A stretch of 9,668 nucleotides of DNA, from NCBI GenBank assembly GCA_040775095.1, contig JAXGTD010000145.1:1-9668 (forward strand), written 5' to 3'. This stretch comes from JAXGTD01 sp040775095. GTDB lineage: Bacteria > Pseudomonadota > Gammaproteobacteria > Chromatiales > Chromatiaceae. This document shows positions 1 through 5,093 of this stretch, piece by piece. Made by a program: the position numbers and the translations under genes. The notes below the pieces were generated by a model. It did not search any database, was not told where the DNA came from, and saw only the letters and a program-made list of their open reading frames with translations. Each line of letters starts with the position of its first letter. Positions within the stretch are counted from its first letter, which is position 1.

Positions 1-94
1 CCTCGAGCCCCGCCATGCTGAGCTGGTCGGCCAGGCCCTGCGTTTGCAGCGCAGGGCTCACCCATTCGCGCAGCCATGCCTCACTGAATCGCAT
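1..94 (-). CDS. pheT: Phenylalanyl-tRNA synthetase beta subunit, N-terminal fragment
   Basis: This is the first 31 codons of PheT; the rest lies beyond position 1. The peptide begins MRFSEAWLREWVSPAL and continues to SMAGLE, which matches the conserved start of bacterial PheRS beta (in E. coli approximately MKFSELWLREWV ... LTMAGLEVD). PheT pairs with PheS in the alpha2-beta2 enzyme that charges tRNA-Phe and carries the editing site for mischarged Tyr. The ATG at 92-94 is preceded by an AGGAAAG-like Shine-Dalgarno sequence. The gene starts 21 nt after the pheS stop, so the two are surely cotranscribed. Only the fragment is visible, so catalytic and editing residues cannot be checked. Confidence 0.93.
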   Translation of the reverse strand, partial: MRFSEAWLREWVSPALQTQGLADQLSMAGLE

Positions 95-115
95 CGCGTG
101 TCTTTCCTATCGTTC

Positions 116-1150
116 TCATGCGAACTGCGCGAGGAACCGCAGGTCGTTCTCGAAATACAATCGCAGGTCATCGATTCCGTAGCGCAGCATGGCCAGGCGC
201 TCGACGCCCATGCCGAAGGCGTAACCCAGCCAGCGCTCGGAATCGATGCCGACGTGTCGAAATACCTCGGGGTGGATCATGCCGCAGCCCAGTACCTCCA
301 GCCAGCCGGTCTGCTTGCAGATCCGGCACCCGGCACCGCCACACTTGACGCACTGCACATCCACCTCGGCGGAGGGTTCGGTGAAGGGGAAGTACGACGG
401 GCGGAAGCGCAGCTCGAGATCATCCTGCTCAAAAAAGTTCCGCAGAAAGTCGTAGAGGACCCCCTTGAGATCGGAGAAGGTCGCCTGCTCATCCACGAGG
501 AACCCCTCGACCTGGTGAAACATCGGCGTATGGGTCAGATCGGAGTCGCAACGATAGACACGCCCCGGCGCGATGATCCGCAGCGGCGGCCCCTGGGACT
601 CCATGACACGGATCTGCACCGGCGAGGTGTGCGTTCGCAACAGACGCCCGTCGGCAAAATAGAAGGTGTCGTGCATCGCCCGGGCCGGATGATGGGCGGG
701 GATGTTGAGCGCCTCGAAGTTGTGGTAGTCGTCCTCGACCTCCGGACCCTCCGCCACGCTGAATCCGGCGTTTGCGAAGAGCCGCTCGATGCGCTGCAGC
801 GTGCGTGTCACCGGATGCAGGCCGGCGCTCCTCTGGCCCCGGCCCGGCAGCGTCACGTCGATACGCTCGGAACCGAGCCGGCGCTCCAATGCGACCGCCT
901 CCAACACCTGCTTGCGCGCATCGATGGCCTGCTGAACGGCGACCTTGGCCCGGTTGATCGCCTGTCCCGCGGCGGGCCGCTGTTCCGGGGGCAATCCACC
1001 CAAGCCCTTGAGCTGCGCGGTCAGCGAGCCGCCCTTGCCAAGAAAGCGAACCCGCACCTGATCCAGCGCTGCAAGATCCCCGGCCGCGGCGACATCCGCC
1101 ACGGCCTCGGCGAGCAGCGCATCCAGCGTTACCGCAGGGTTTTCGCCCAT
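116..1150 (-). CDS. pheS: Phenylalanyl-tRNA synthetase alpha subunit
   Basis: Class II aminoacyl-tRNA synthetase subunit of 344 residues, close to the usual 327-350, which activates phenylalanine with ATP and transfers it to tRNA-Phe in the cytoplasm together with PheT. Residues 1-90 form the N-terminal coiled-coil tRNA-binding arm. Motif 2 is visible at about 196-220 (GRVYRCDSDLTHTPMFHQVE) and motif 3 at 313-322 (GMGVERLAML). The Ala of YAFGMG, A311, corresponds to E. coli A294 in the Phe pocket. An insertion carries four cysteines, C267, C270, C275 and C278, in a CxxC-GGxG-CxxC pattern absent from E. coli PheS but, as I recall, present in many other bacterial PheS proteins. The start at 1150 gives the normal N-terminus; the Shine-Dalgarno sequence is weak. 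A 155-nt gap with two hairpins separates it from rplT. Confidence 0.97.
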   Translation of the reverse strand: MGENPAVTLDALLAEAVADVAAAGDLAALDQVRVRFLGKGGSLTAQLKGLGGLPPEQRPAAGQAINRAKVAVQQAIDARKQVLEAVALERRLGSERIDVTLPGRGQRSAGLHPVTRTLQRIERLFANAGFSVAEGPEVEDDYHNFEALNIPAHHPARAMHDTFYFADGRLLRTHTSPVQIRVMESQGPPLRIIAPGRVYRCDSDLTHTPMFHQVEGFLVDEQATFSDLKGVLYDFLRNFFEQDDLELRFRPSYFPFTEPSAEVDVQCVKCGGAGCRICKQTGWLEVLGCGMIHPEVFRHVGIDSERWLGYAFGMGVERLAMLRYGIDDLRLYFENDLRFLAQFA

Positions 1151-1229
1151 TGAGACTGTCTCTGCTTGGTCGGTTTGTCGGATGCGGCACAGACGACGCC
1201 CGTTCGGACATCGTCGCGCGCGGGGAGGA

Positions 1230-1251
1230 GGGAAAGACCCGTGTCTCTCCC
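1230..1251 (-). promoter_or_regulatory. Hairpin in the pheS leader
   Basis: The arms at 1230-1238 and 1243-1251 form a 9-bp stem in minus-strand RNA (GGGAGAGAC with GTCTTTCCC, loop ACGG). One pair is G.U, so the fold is complete only in the sense (pheS mRNA) strand. No U-run follows; the next bases are pyrimidine-rich (TCCTCCCC). It sits about 80 nt before the pheS start, downstream of a larger GC hairpin. Its role is inferred: RNA stability, attenuation or processing between rplT and pheS. Confidence 0.4.
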
Positions 1252-1265
1252 CTTGGAACAGGCTC

Positions 1266-1301
1266 GGCCGACCCGGCGCCGGACGGCGCCCGCGGTCGGC
1301 C
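1266..1301 (-). terminator. Strong GC hairpin just after rplT, possible terminator or attenuator
   Basis: Perfect outer arms GGCCGACC (1266-1273) and GGTCGGCC (1294-1301) enclose a second perfect stem, GGCGCC at 1275-1280 and 1285-1290 with a 4-nt loop. It begins 4 nt after the rplT stop codon on the transcribed strand. There is no U-run after it, so it is not a textbook intrinsic terminator. It could pause RNA polymerase, protect the 3' end of a processed infC-rpmI-rplT mRNA, or partly reduce transcription into pheST. The stem is clear; its function is inferred. Confidence 0.45.
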
Positions 1302-1305
1302 CGGA

Positions 1306-1665
1306 TCAGGCCGTCAGCGCCGCCTTGGCCTGCTCGGCGAGGGCCGCGAAGGCCGGCTCGTCGTGAAACGCCAGGTCGGCGAGCATCTTGCGGTCGATCT
1401 CGATGCCGGCCTTGCTCAGGCCGTCCATCAGGCGACTGTAGGAGATGTCATTCATGCGCGCGGCCGCGTTGATGCGCGCGATCCACAGGGTGCGGAACTG
1501 GCGCTTTCTTTGACGGCGGTCGCGGTACGCGTACTGGCCCGCCTTGATGACCGCCTGCTTGGCGACGCGAAAGACCTTGCTACGGGCACCGTAATACCCC
1601 TTGGCCTCATTCAGGATTTTCTTGTGGCGCGCACGAGCGGTCACACCGCGTTTGACTCTGGGCAT
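1306..1665 (-). CDS. rplT: 50S ribosomal protein L20
   Basis: A 119-residue, very basic protein (E. coli L20 has 118) starting MPRVKRGVTARARHKKIL, the invariant L20 N-terminus. It contains the conserved GYYGARSKVFRVAKQAV and RRQRKRQFRTLWI segments. L20 binds 23S rRNA early and is needed to begin 50S assembly. In E. coli it also represses its own operon by binding mRNA ahead of rpmI. The basic N-terminal extension threads into rRNA; the C-terminal globular domain (about 60-119) is the mRNA-binding part in the E. coli protein. It follows rpmI after a 93-nt gap in the standard infC-rpmI-rplT order. The Shine-Dalgarno sequence is modest (AGAG about 5 nt before ATG), consistent with translational coupling to rpmI, which I infer from the family. 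Confidence 0.98.
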   Translation of the reverse strand: MPRVKRGVTARARHKKILNEAKGYYGARSKVFRVAKQAVIKAGQYAYRDRRQRKRQFRTLWIARINAAARMNDISYSRLMDGLSKAGIEIDRKMLADLAFHDEPAFAALAEQAKAALTA

Positions 1666-1758
1666 GGTTCTCTACCGGTTACGTTCAGATAGTGTTTGGA
1701 TGATCCACGGGGCGATTACGGCCAGGCCACCCGGGCCCGCCGACCGCCGGCCCCGGCA

Positions 1759-1956
1759 TCAGCAATACGGCATCATGCGCCGCGCGGCGCGCTGATCGGC
1801 CTTGTGCAACACGTGCGCCGCGCGCAGGTGGCGCTTCCGCTTGGTCGCCTTCTTGGTCAGGATATGGCGCCGATGCGATGCATTGCGCTTGAACGAACCG
1901 GACGCGTTGCGTGCAAATCGCTTTGCCGCACCGCGGTTTGTCTTGATTTTGGGCAT
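1759..1956 (-). CDS. rpmI: 50S ribosomal protein L35
   Basis: A 65-residue basic protein with the typical L35 sequence: the start MPKIKTNRGAAKRF, the centre HILTKKATKRKRHLR and a C-terminus ending MMPYC (MLPYA in E. coli). It is a small late-assembling component of the 50S subunit. The ATG at 1954-1956 has a clear Shine-Dalgarno GGAG 6-7 nt upstream. It lies between infC (179-nt gap) and rplT (93-nt gap). In E. coli the leader ahead of this gene is where L20 binds to repress rpmI and rplT; here the leader contains several inverted repeats, described separately. Confidence 0.98.
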   Translation of the reverse strand: MPKIKTNRGAAKRFARNASGSFKRNASHRRHILTKKATKRKRHLRAAHVLHKADQRAARRMMPYC

Positions 1957-2135
1957 TTTTCTCTCCGCTTAGTGTCGGATTTGTTGGATGCGGCGCAGGC
2001 TCGGGAGCCCGTCCCCCGGCCACCGCTGATTGTATTGATCCCTGCCGGCGCCACCGCTGGCGACTTGGTCCTGCCCCGGCGGTTTCCGGCTCGCGAGCTG
2101 ATCGAATGCCAGGATGGCACTTGATCAGCATCGCC
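1957..2135 (-). promoter_or_regulatory. infC-rpmI leader with several hairpins, candidate L20 operator
   Basis: This gap is long for two genes of one operon and holds several self-complementary pieces. The largest is at 2099-2127, with 13-nt arms pairing TGATC and TGCCA with TGGCA and GATCA through one mismatch and one G.U, around a 3-nt loop. Others are the palindrome GCTCGCGAGC at 2089-2098, the hairpin CGCCA-CCGC-TGGCG at 2049-2062, and GGCT-CGGG-AGCC at 1998-2009. The decamer GCCACCGCTG also occurs twice (2019-2028, 2050-2059). In E. coli L20 represses rpmI-rplT by binding structured RNA here. That this leader works the same way is inference from position. Confidence 0.4.
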
Positions 2136-2654
2136 CTAGTGCTTCTTCGGCCCCAGCACCATCACCATCTGCCGCCCCTCCATCTGCGGCTGTTGCTCAA
2201 CAACGCTGATCGAGGCCAAGTCGCCCTCGATGCGTTGCAGCAGCTTCAATCCAAGCTCCCGGTGGGCATGTTCCCGACCCCGAAAGCGCATCGTGACCTT
2301 GGCCTTGTCACCCTCTTGGAGAAAGCGCGTCACGTAACGCAGCTTGACCTGATAGTCGCCCTCGTCGGTCCCGGGGCGAAACTTCATCTCCTTGACCTGC
2401 ACCTGTTTCTGCTTCTTGCGCGTCTCGGCCTTCTTTTTCTTTTGGTCAAAGAGAAAGCGGCCAAAGTCCATCAACCGGCAAACAGGCGGCTCGGCGTTCG
2501 GATCGATCTCGACGAGATCAAGCTCCACGGAGTTGGCCTTCTCCAAGGCCGTCCTCAGATCAACGATCCCGATCTGGGCCCCTTCCGCATCGATGAGCCG
2601 AACCTCCGCGGCGGTGATCTCTTCGTTGACGCGATTACGTTTTGGTGCAGCGAT
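2136..2654 (-). CDS. infC: Translation initiation factor IF-3 with AUC start codon
   Basis: The 172-residue IF-3 binds the 30S subunit, keeps it apart from 50S, and checks start codons and initiator tRNA. The protein reads AAPKRNRVNEEITAAEVRL at its N-terminus, then the IF-3 signature around residues 62-73 (PVCRLMDFGRF), a lysine-rich linker (KKKKAETRKKQKQ), and the C-terminal 30S-binding domain ending LGPKKH. No ATG or GTG lies in frame between the upstream stop (2736-2738) and the middle of the N-domain; the first TTG, at 2546, would cut off 36 conserved residues. An ATC at 2652-2654 sits 6 nt after a GGGAGGAG Shine-Dalgarno and gives the expected N-terminus. IF-3 rejects non-standard starts, so AUC implies autoregulation as with the AUU start of E. 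coli infC. Confidence 0.95.
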   Translation of the reverse strand: MAAPKRNRVNEEITAAEVRLIDAEGAQIGIVDLRTALEKANSVELDLVEIDPNAEPPVCRLMDFGRFLFDQKKKKAETRKKQKQVQVKEMKFRPGTDEGDYQVKLRYVTRFLQEGDKAKVTMRFRGREHAHRELGLKLLQRIEGDLASISVVEQQPQMEGRQMVMVLGPKKH

Positions 2655-2658
2655 AGCA

Positions 2659-2668
2659 GGCTCCTCCC
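2659..2668 (-). promoter_or_regulatory. Strong Shine-Dalgarno fixing the infC AUC start
   Basis: On the minus strand the mRNA reads GGGAGGAG, then six bases (CCTGCT), then AUC. The ribosome-binding site is near perfect, and no ATG or GTG start is available in frame nearby. This decides the start of infC in favour of the rare codon. Confidence 0.85.
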
Positions 2669-2763
2669 GAAAGGCAAAGAAAAACGACCAGCCGAGGGTG
2701 ACGTCATGGGATTGACGACCCCTTCGATCTGGACGCTACTGGGCTCACATCACCGGCTGCGCA

Positions 2764-4683
2764 TCAGGTGGCGAGGCGCCGGGCCACTTCGTCGGCAAGC
2801 CGGTCGATGAAGGCATCGACCTGGACCACGCCGAGATCCTGGCCCTTTCGGTCTCGCAACGCGACCGCGTTGGCATCGACCTCGCGATCCCCCACCACGA
2901 GCAGGTAAGGCACTTTTTGCAACGTGTGCTCGCGGATTTTAAAACCGATCTTCTCGTTTCTCAAGTCCGAGTTGACGCGGAACCCCTTGTCCCGCAACGC
3001 CTTAGTCACCTTTTCGACGTGCTCCGCCTGGCGATCGGTGATATTCATGACCACCGCCTGCACCGGCGCCAACCAGAGCGGCAGCGCACCCGCGTAGTGC
3101 TCGATCAGGATGCCGATAAAGCGCTCCACCGAGCCCAGGATCGCCCGGTGGATCATCACCGGAACCTGCTTGCTGTTGTCCTCGGCGATGTAGTGTGCGC
3201 CAAGCCGCCCCGGCATCGAGAAATCCACCTGGATGGTCCCGCACTGCCAGGCGCGGCCGATGCTGTCGTGCAGCGTGAACTCGATCTTCGGGCCGTAGAA
3301 GGCGCCCTCCCCCGGCTGCACGCGGAACTGAAGTCCCTTGTCCTTGAGCGCCTTGTCGAGGGCGGCCTCGCCCTTGTCCCAGAGCTCGTCGCTGCCGACC
3401 CGTTTGTCCGGGCGCAACGACAGGGCCAGTGTCAGGTCGGTGAAGCCGAAGTCCCGGTAGGTCTCGAAGACCATATCGATCAGCGTCGCCACCTCGGCCT
3501 GGAGCTGATCGTCGGTACAGAAGACGTGGGCGTCGTCCTGCGTGAAGCGGCGCGCGCGCATCAGCCCGTGCAGCGTGCCGGAGGGCTCGTTGCGATGGAC
3601 CACTCCGAACTCAGCGATCCGCAGCGGCAGGTCCCGATAACTGCGCAGGCCCTGGTTGTAGAGCTGGATATGGCCCGGGCAGTTCATCGGCTTGATCGCG
3701 AAGTCTCGATCGTCGAGGTGGGTCGTGAACATGCCGCCGGCGAACTTGTCCCAGTGCCCGGAGCGCTCCCACAGGGAACGGTCGAGCAACTGCGGCGTCT
3801 CGACCTCCTCATAGCCGTACTCGTCGAGCTTCTCGCGCATGTACTGCTCGGCCAGGCGATAGACGATGCGGCCCTTCTGGTGCCAGAAGGCCATGCCGGG
3901 GGCCTCGTCCTGGAAATGGAACAGGTCGAGCTGCTTGCCGAGCCGACGATGGTCACGCCGCTCCGCCTCCTCGAGCCGATGCAGGTAGGCCTTAAGCTCC
4001 TTCTTGTCTCGCCAGGCGGTCCCGTAGATGCGCTGCAACATCGCGTTGCGCGAGTCGCCACGCCAGTAGGCACCGGCGACCTTGGTGAGCTTGAAGCCGT
4101 TGCCGAGCTTGGCCGTACTGGGCAGATGCGGCCCGCGGCAGACGTCGAACCACTCGCCCTGGCGATAGACCGACACCTCCTCGCCCACCGGGATGATGTC
4201 GTCGATGATCTCGACCTTGTAGGCCTCACCCAGCTCGGCAAAGATGCGCTTGGCATCCTCACGGTCCCAGACCTCGCGCGCGATCGGCAGATCGCGTTTC
4301 ACGATCTCGTGCATGCGCGCCTCGATGGCCTCGAGGTCGTCCGGCGTGAAGGGCTCTTCCCGCGCGAAATCGTAATAGAAGCCATTCTCGATGGCCGGCC
4401 CGATCGTCACCTGGGTACCGGGATAGAGCTCCTGTACCGCTTGCGCCATCACGTGGGCGGCATCATGGCGCAGCAAGGGTAGCGCCTCCTCGTCGCGGCC
4501 GGTGATGATCGCGACCTCGGCGTCGTGCTCGATGACGAACGCGGTGTCGACCATGCGACCGTCGACACGTCCGGCCAAGGCCGCCTTGGCGAGACCGGGG
4601 CCGATGTCGGCCGCCACGTCAGCAACCGATACGGCATGCTCGAAGCGACGTTCAGAACCATCGGGAAGGGTGATCAGGGGCAT
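2764..4683 (-). CDS. thrS: Threonyl-tRNA synthetase
   Basis: Class II synthetase of 639 residues (E. coli 642) that charges tRNA-Thr and hydrolyses Ser-tRNA-Thr. Domains in order: TGS (1-60), editing domain (about 65-225) with H73, H77, C182 and H186 of the HxxxH / CxGxH site, catalytic core (about 240-535) with zinc ligands C335, H386 and H512, and C-terminal anticodon-binding domain (540-639). All key residues of the E. coli enzyme are present. The ATG at 4681-4683 gives the canonical start MPLITLPDGS; the frame is open further upstream, but that stretch runs through the leader and into the tRNA gene. The Shine-Dalgarno is weak (AGG, 10-nt spacer), and directly upstream lies a hairpin mimicking the threonine anticodon arm, so translation is probably repressed by ThrRS itself. 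infC follows after 109 nt. Confidence 0.98.
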   Translation of the reverse strand: MPLITLPDGSERRFEHAVSVADVAADIGPGLAKAALAGRVDGRMVDTAFVIEHDAEVAIITGRDEEALPLLRHDAAHVMAQAVQELYPGTQVTIGPAIENGFYYDFAREEPFTPDDLEAIEARMHEIVKRDLPIAREVWDREDAKRIFAELGEAYKVEIIDDIIPVGEEVSVYRQGEWFDVCRGPHLPSTAKLGNGFKLTKVAGAYWRGDSRNAMLQRIYGTAWRDKKELKAYLHRLEEAERRDHRRLGKQLDLFHFQDEAPGMAFWHQKGRIVYRLAEQYMREKLDEYGYEEVETPQLLDRSLWERSGHWDKFAGGMFTTHLDDRDFAIKPMNCPGHIQLYNQGLRSYRDLPLRIAEFGVVHRNEPSGTLHGLMRARRFTQDDAHVFCTDDQLQAEVATLIDMVFETYRDFGFTDLTLALSLRPDKRVGSDELWDKGEAALDKALKDKGLQFRVQPGEGAFYGPKIEFTLHDSIGRAWQCGTIQVDFSMPGRLGAHYIAEDNSKQVPVMIHRAILGSVERFIGILIEHYAGALPLWLAPVQAVVMNITDRQAEHVEKVTKALRDKGFRVNSDLRNEKIGFKIREHTLQKVPYLLVVGDREVDANAVALRDRKGQDLGVVQVDAFIDRLADEVARRLAT

Positions 4684-4703
4684 CGGAGTTCGGCCTGTCA
4701 GTG

Positions 4704-4724
4704 GTGATCCATACGAGAGATCAC
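4704..4724 (-). promoter_or_regulatory. thrS translational operator: tRNA-Thr anticodon-arm mimic
   Basis: In minus-strand RNA GUGAUCU pairs with GGAUCAC (7 bp, last pair U.G) and closes a seven-base loop, CUCGUAU. Read as an anticodon loop this gives U at 33, CGU at 34-36 (a threonine anticodon) and A at 37. CGU lies at -32 to -30 from the thrS ATG. In E. coli ThrRS represses its own mRNA by binding a leader hairpin whose loop resembles the tRNA-Thr anticodon; G35 and U36 are ThrRS identity bases, and both are present. The weak Shine-Dalgarno lies just downstream, so ThrRS bound here could block ribosomes. The structure is seen in the sequence; binding is inferred from the family. Confidence 0.8.
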
Positions 4725-4731
4725 ATGATGT

Positions 4732-4746
4732 CGAGAGCTGTGCTCG
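4732..4746 (-). promoter_or_regulatory. Second hairpin of the thrS leader (possible second ThrRS-binding arm)
   Basis: Minus-strand RNA CGAG and CTCG form a 4-bp stem with a 7-nt loop (CACAGCU); a register GAGC / GCTC with a 3-nt loop is an alternative. It is separated by a 7-nt linker (ACATCAT) from the anticodon-like hairpin. The E. coli thrS operator has two hairpins joined by a linker, one per subunit of the ThrRS dimer, and this arrangement would match. The stem is short and the loop shows no clear threonine anticodon, so the assignment is tentative. Confidence 0.35.
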
Positions 4747-4796
4747 TGACGGGAATCGGCAAAGGGCGAAGACGCTCGTCATGCCCACGCCAAATG

Positions 4797-4821
4797 AAAA
4801 AGCCGCCAGCGTCTTGGCGCT
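4797..4821 (-). terminator. Intrinsic terminator or attenuator between tRNA-Val and thrS
   Basis: On the minus strand AGCGCCA pairs with TGGCGgCT (one bulged G) around the loop AGACGC and is followed at once by TTTTT. This is the only hairpin in the window with a proper U-run. It lies 54 nt after the tRNA-Val CCA end and 113 nt before the thrS ATG. It should end the tRNA-Val transcript, but since I find no good promoter between it and thrS, some read-through is likely. The segment AAGCCGC / GCGGCTT (4800-4806 with 4846-4852) offers a competing longer fold. Confidence 0.6.
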
Positions 4822-4874
4822 CGCCGCGTCGGTAGACGTCGGAGAGCGGCTTGACTGACTGACGGCTCTGATGC

Positions 4875-4951
4875 TGGTAGGCGCGAGTGGACTCGAACCA
4901 CCGACCCCCACCATGTCAAGGTGGTGCTCTAACCAGCTGAGCTACGCGCCT
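4875..4951 (-). tRNA. tRNA-Val (anticodon GAC)
   Basis: A complete cloverleaf reads on the minus strand. The acceptor stem AGGCGCG / CGCGCCT has seven pairs. The D arm is GCTC / GAGC. The anticodon stem CCACC / GGTGG closes the loop TTGACAT, giving anticodon GAC, which reads GUC and GUU valine codons. The T arm GGTGG-TTCGAGT-CCACT has one G.U pair, and CCA is encoded at 4875-4877. From the anticodon arm through the T arm it is nearly identical to E. coli tRNA-Val(GAC) as I remember it. It has its own promoter upstream and precedes thrS. Confidence 0.96.
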
Positions 4952-4965
4952 GTCGAGAGCCGGGA

Positions 4966-4994
4966 ACAATACAGCCAAACGGCCCGACTGGCAA
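4966..4994 (-). promoter_or_regulatory. Sigma70-type promoter of tRNA-Val (and thrS operon)
   Basis: Minus strand: -35 TTGCCA (4989-4994, five of six consensus bases), a 17-bp spacer, and -10 TATTGT (4966-4971, four of six). The bases after the -10 are GC-rich (TCCCGGCTC), the kind of discriminator typical of stringently controlled stable-RNA promoters. Transcription would begin about 8 nt before the mature 5' end of the tRNA. I found no comparable promoter closer to thrS. Confidence 0.7.
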
Positions 4995-4996
4995 GC

Positions 4997-5012
4997 GATT
5001 CCTGCGGGAATC
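4997..5012. repeat. Perfect inverted repeat in the divergent promoter region
   Basis: GATTCC and GGAATC are perfect 6-bp arms around TGCG. It lies directly upstream of the -35 box of the tRNA-Val promoter and about 45 bp upstream of the candidate fumarase -10. The position suits a regulator site, but no known operator is recognised. Confidence 0.35.
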
Positions 5013-5021
5013 CTTCGCGCC

Positions 5022-5035
5022 GGCGGCCGGCCGCC
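5022..5035. repeat. 14-bp perfect palindrome GGCGGCCGGCCGCC
   Basis: A perfect 14-bp palindrome composed only of G and C sits about 20 bp upstream of the possible fumarase -10. In DNA this rich in GC such palindromes arise easily, so a regulatory role is uncertain. Confidence 0.3.
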
Positions 5036-5055
5036 CGATGTGGCGCCCCGGTCGT

Positions 5056-5061
5056 TATACT
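5056..5061 (+). promoter_or_regulatory. Possible -10 box of the fumarase promoter
   Basis: TATACT matches five of six -10 consensus bases and would start transcription about 26 nt before the fumarase ATG. No recognisable -35 hexamer lies at 16-18 bp spacing (the bases there are all G/C-rich), so the promoter would depend on an activator or another sigma factor, or the match is by chance. Confidence 0.35.
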
Positions 5062-5093
5062 CGCGTAACACGTATCGAAGCGGGCCAACTGCT

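Noticed and set aside
2450..2456. A 7-nt stretch in infC mRNA (TTTCTCT) complementary to AGAGAAA at the rpmI Shine-Dalgarno, like a long-range pseudoknot arm.
   Set aside because: It is short, low-complexity and about 500 nt away; a match of this size to a purine-rich ribosome-binding site is expected by chance.
2554..2707. A short frame starting at ATG 2705-2707 on the minus strand, ahead of and overlapping infC, as a possible leader peptide.
   Set aside because: It has no Shine-Dalgarno and no biased composition, and it runs through the infC ribosome-binding site and start in another frame; it looks like chance in GC-rich DNA.
4852..4863. Tandem TGAC / GACT copies after the tRNA-Val gene.
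   Set aside because: Only three 4-bp copies, too short to be meaningful.
4684..4914. The thrS frame stays open upstream and could add about 77 residues (716 aa).
   Set aside because: The extension runs through the terminator and operator hairpins and into the tRNA-Val gene, and ThrRS proteins start at MP(L/V)ITLPDG. The ATG at 4681-4683 gives the normal length.
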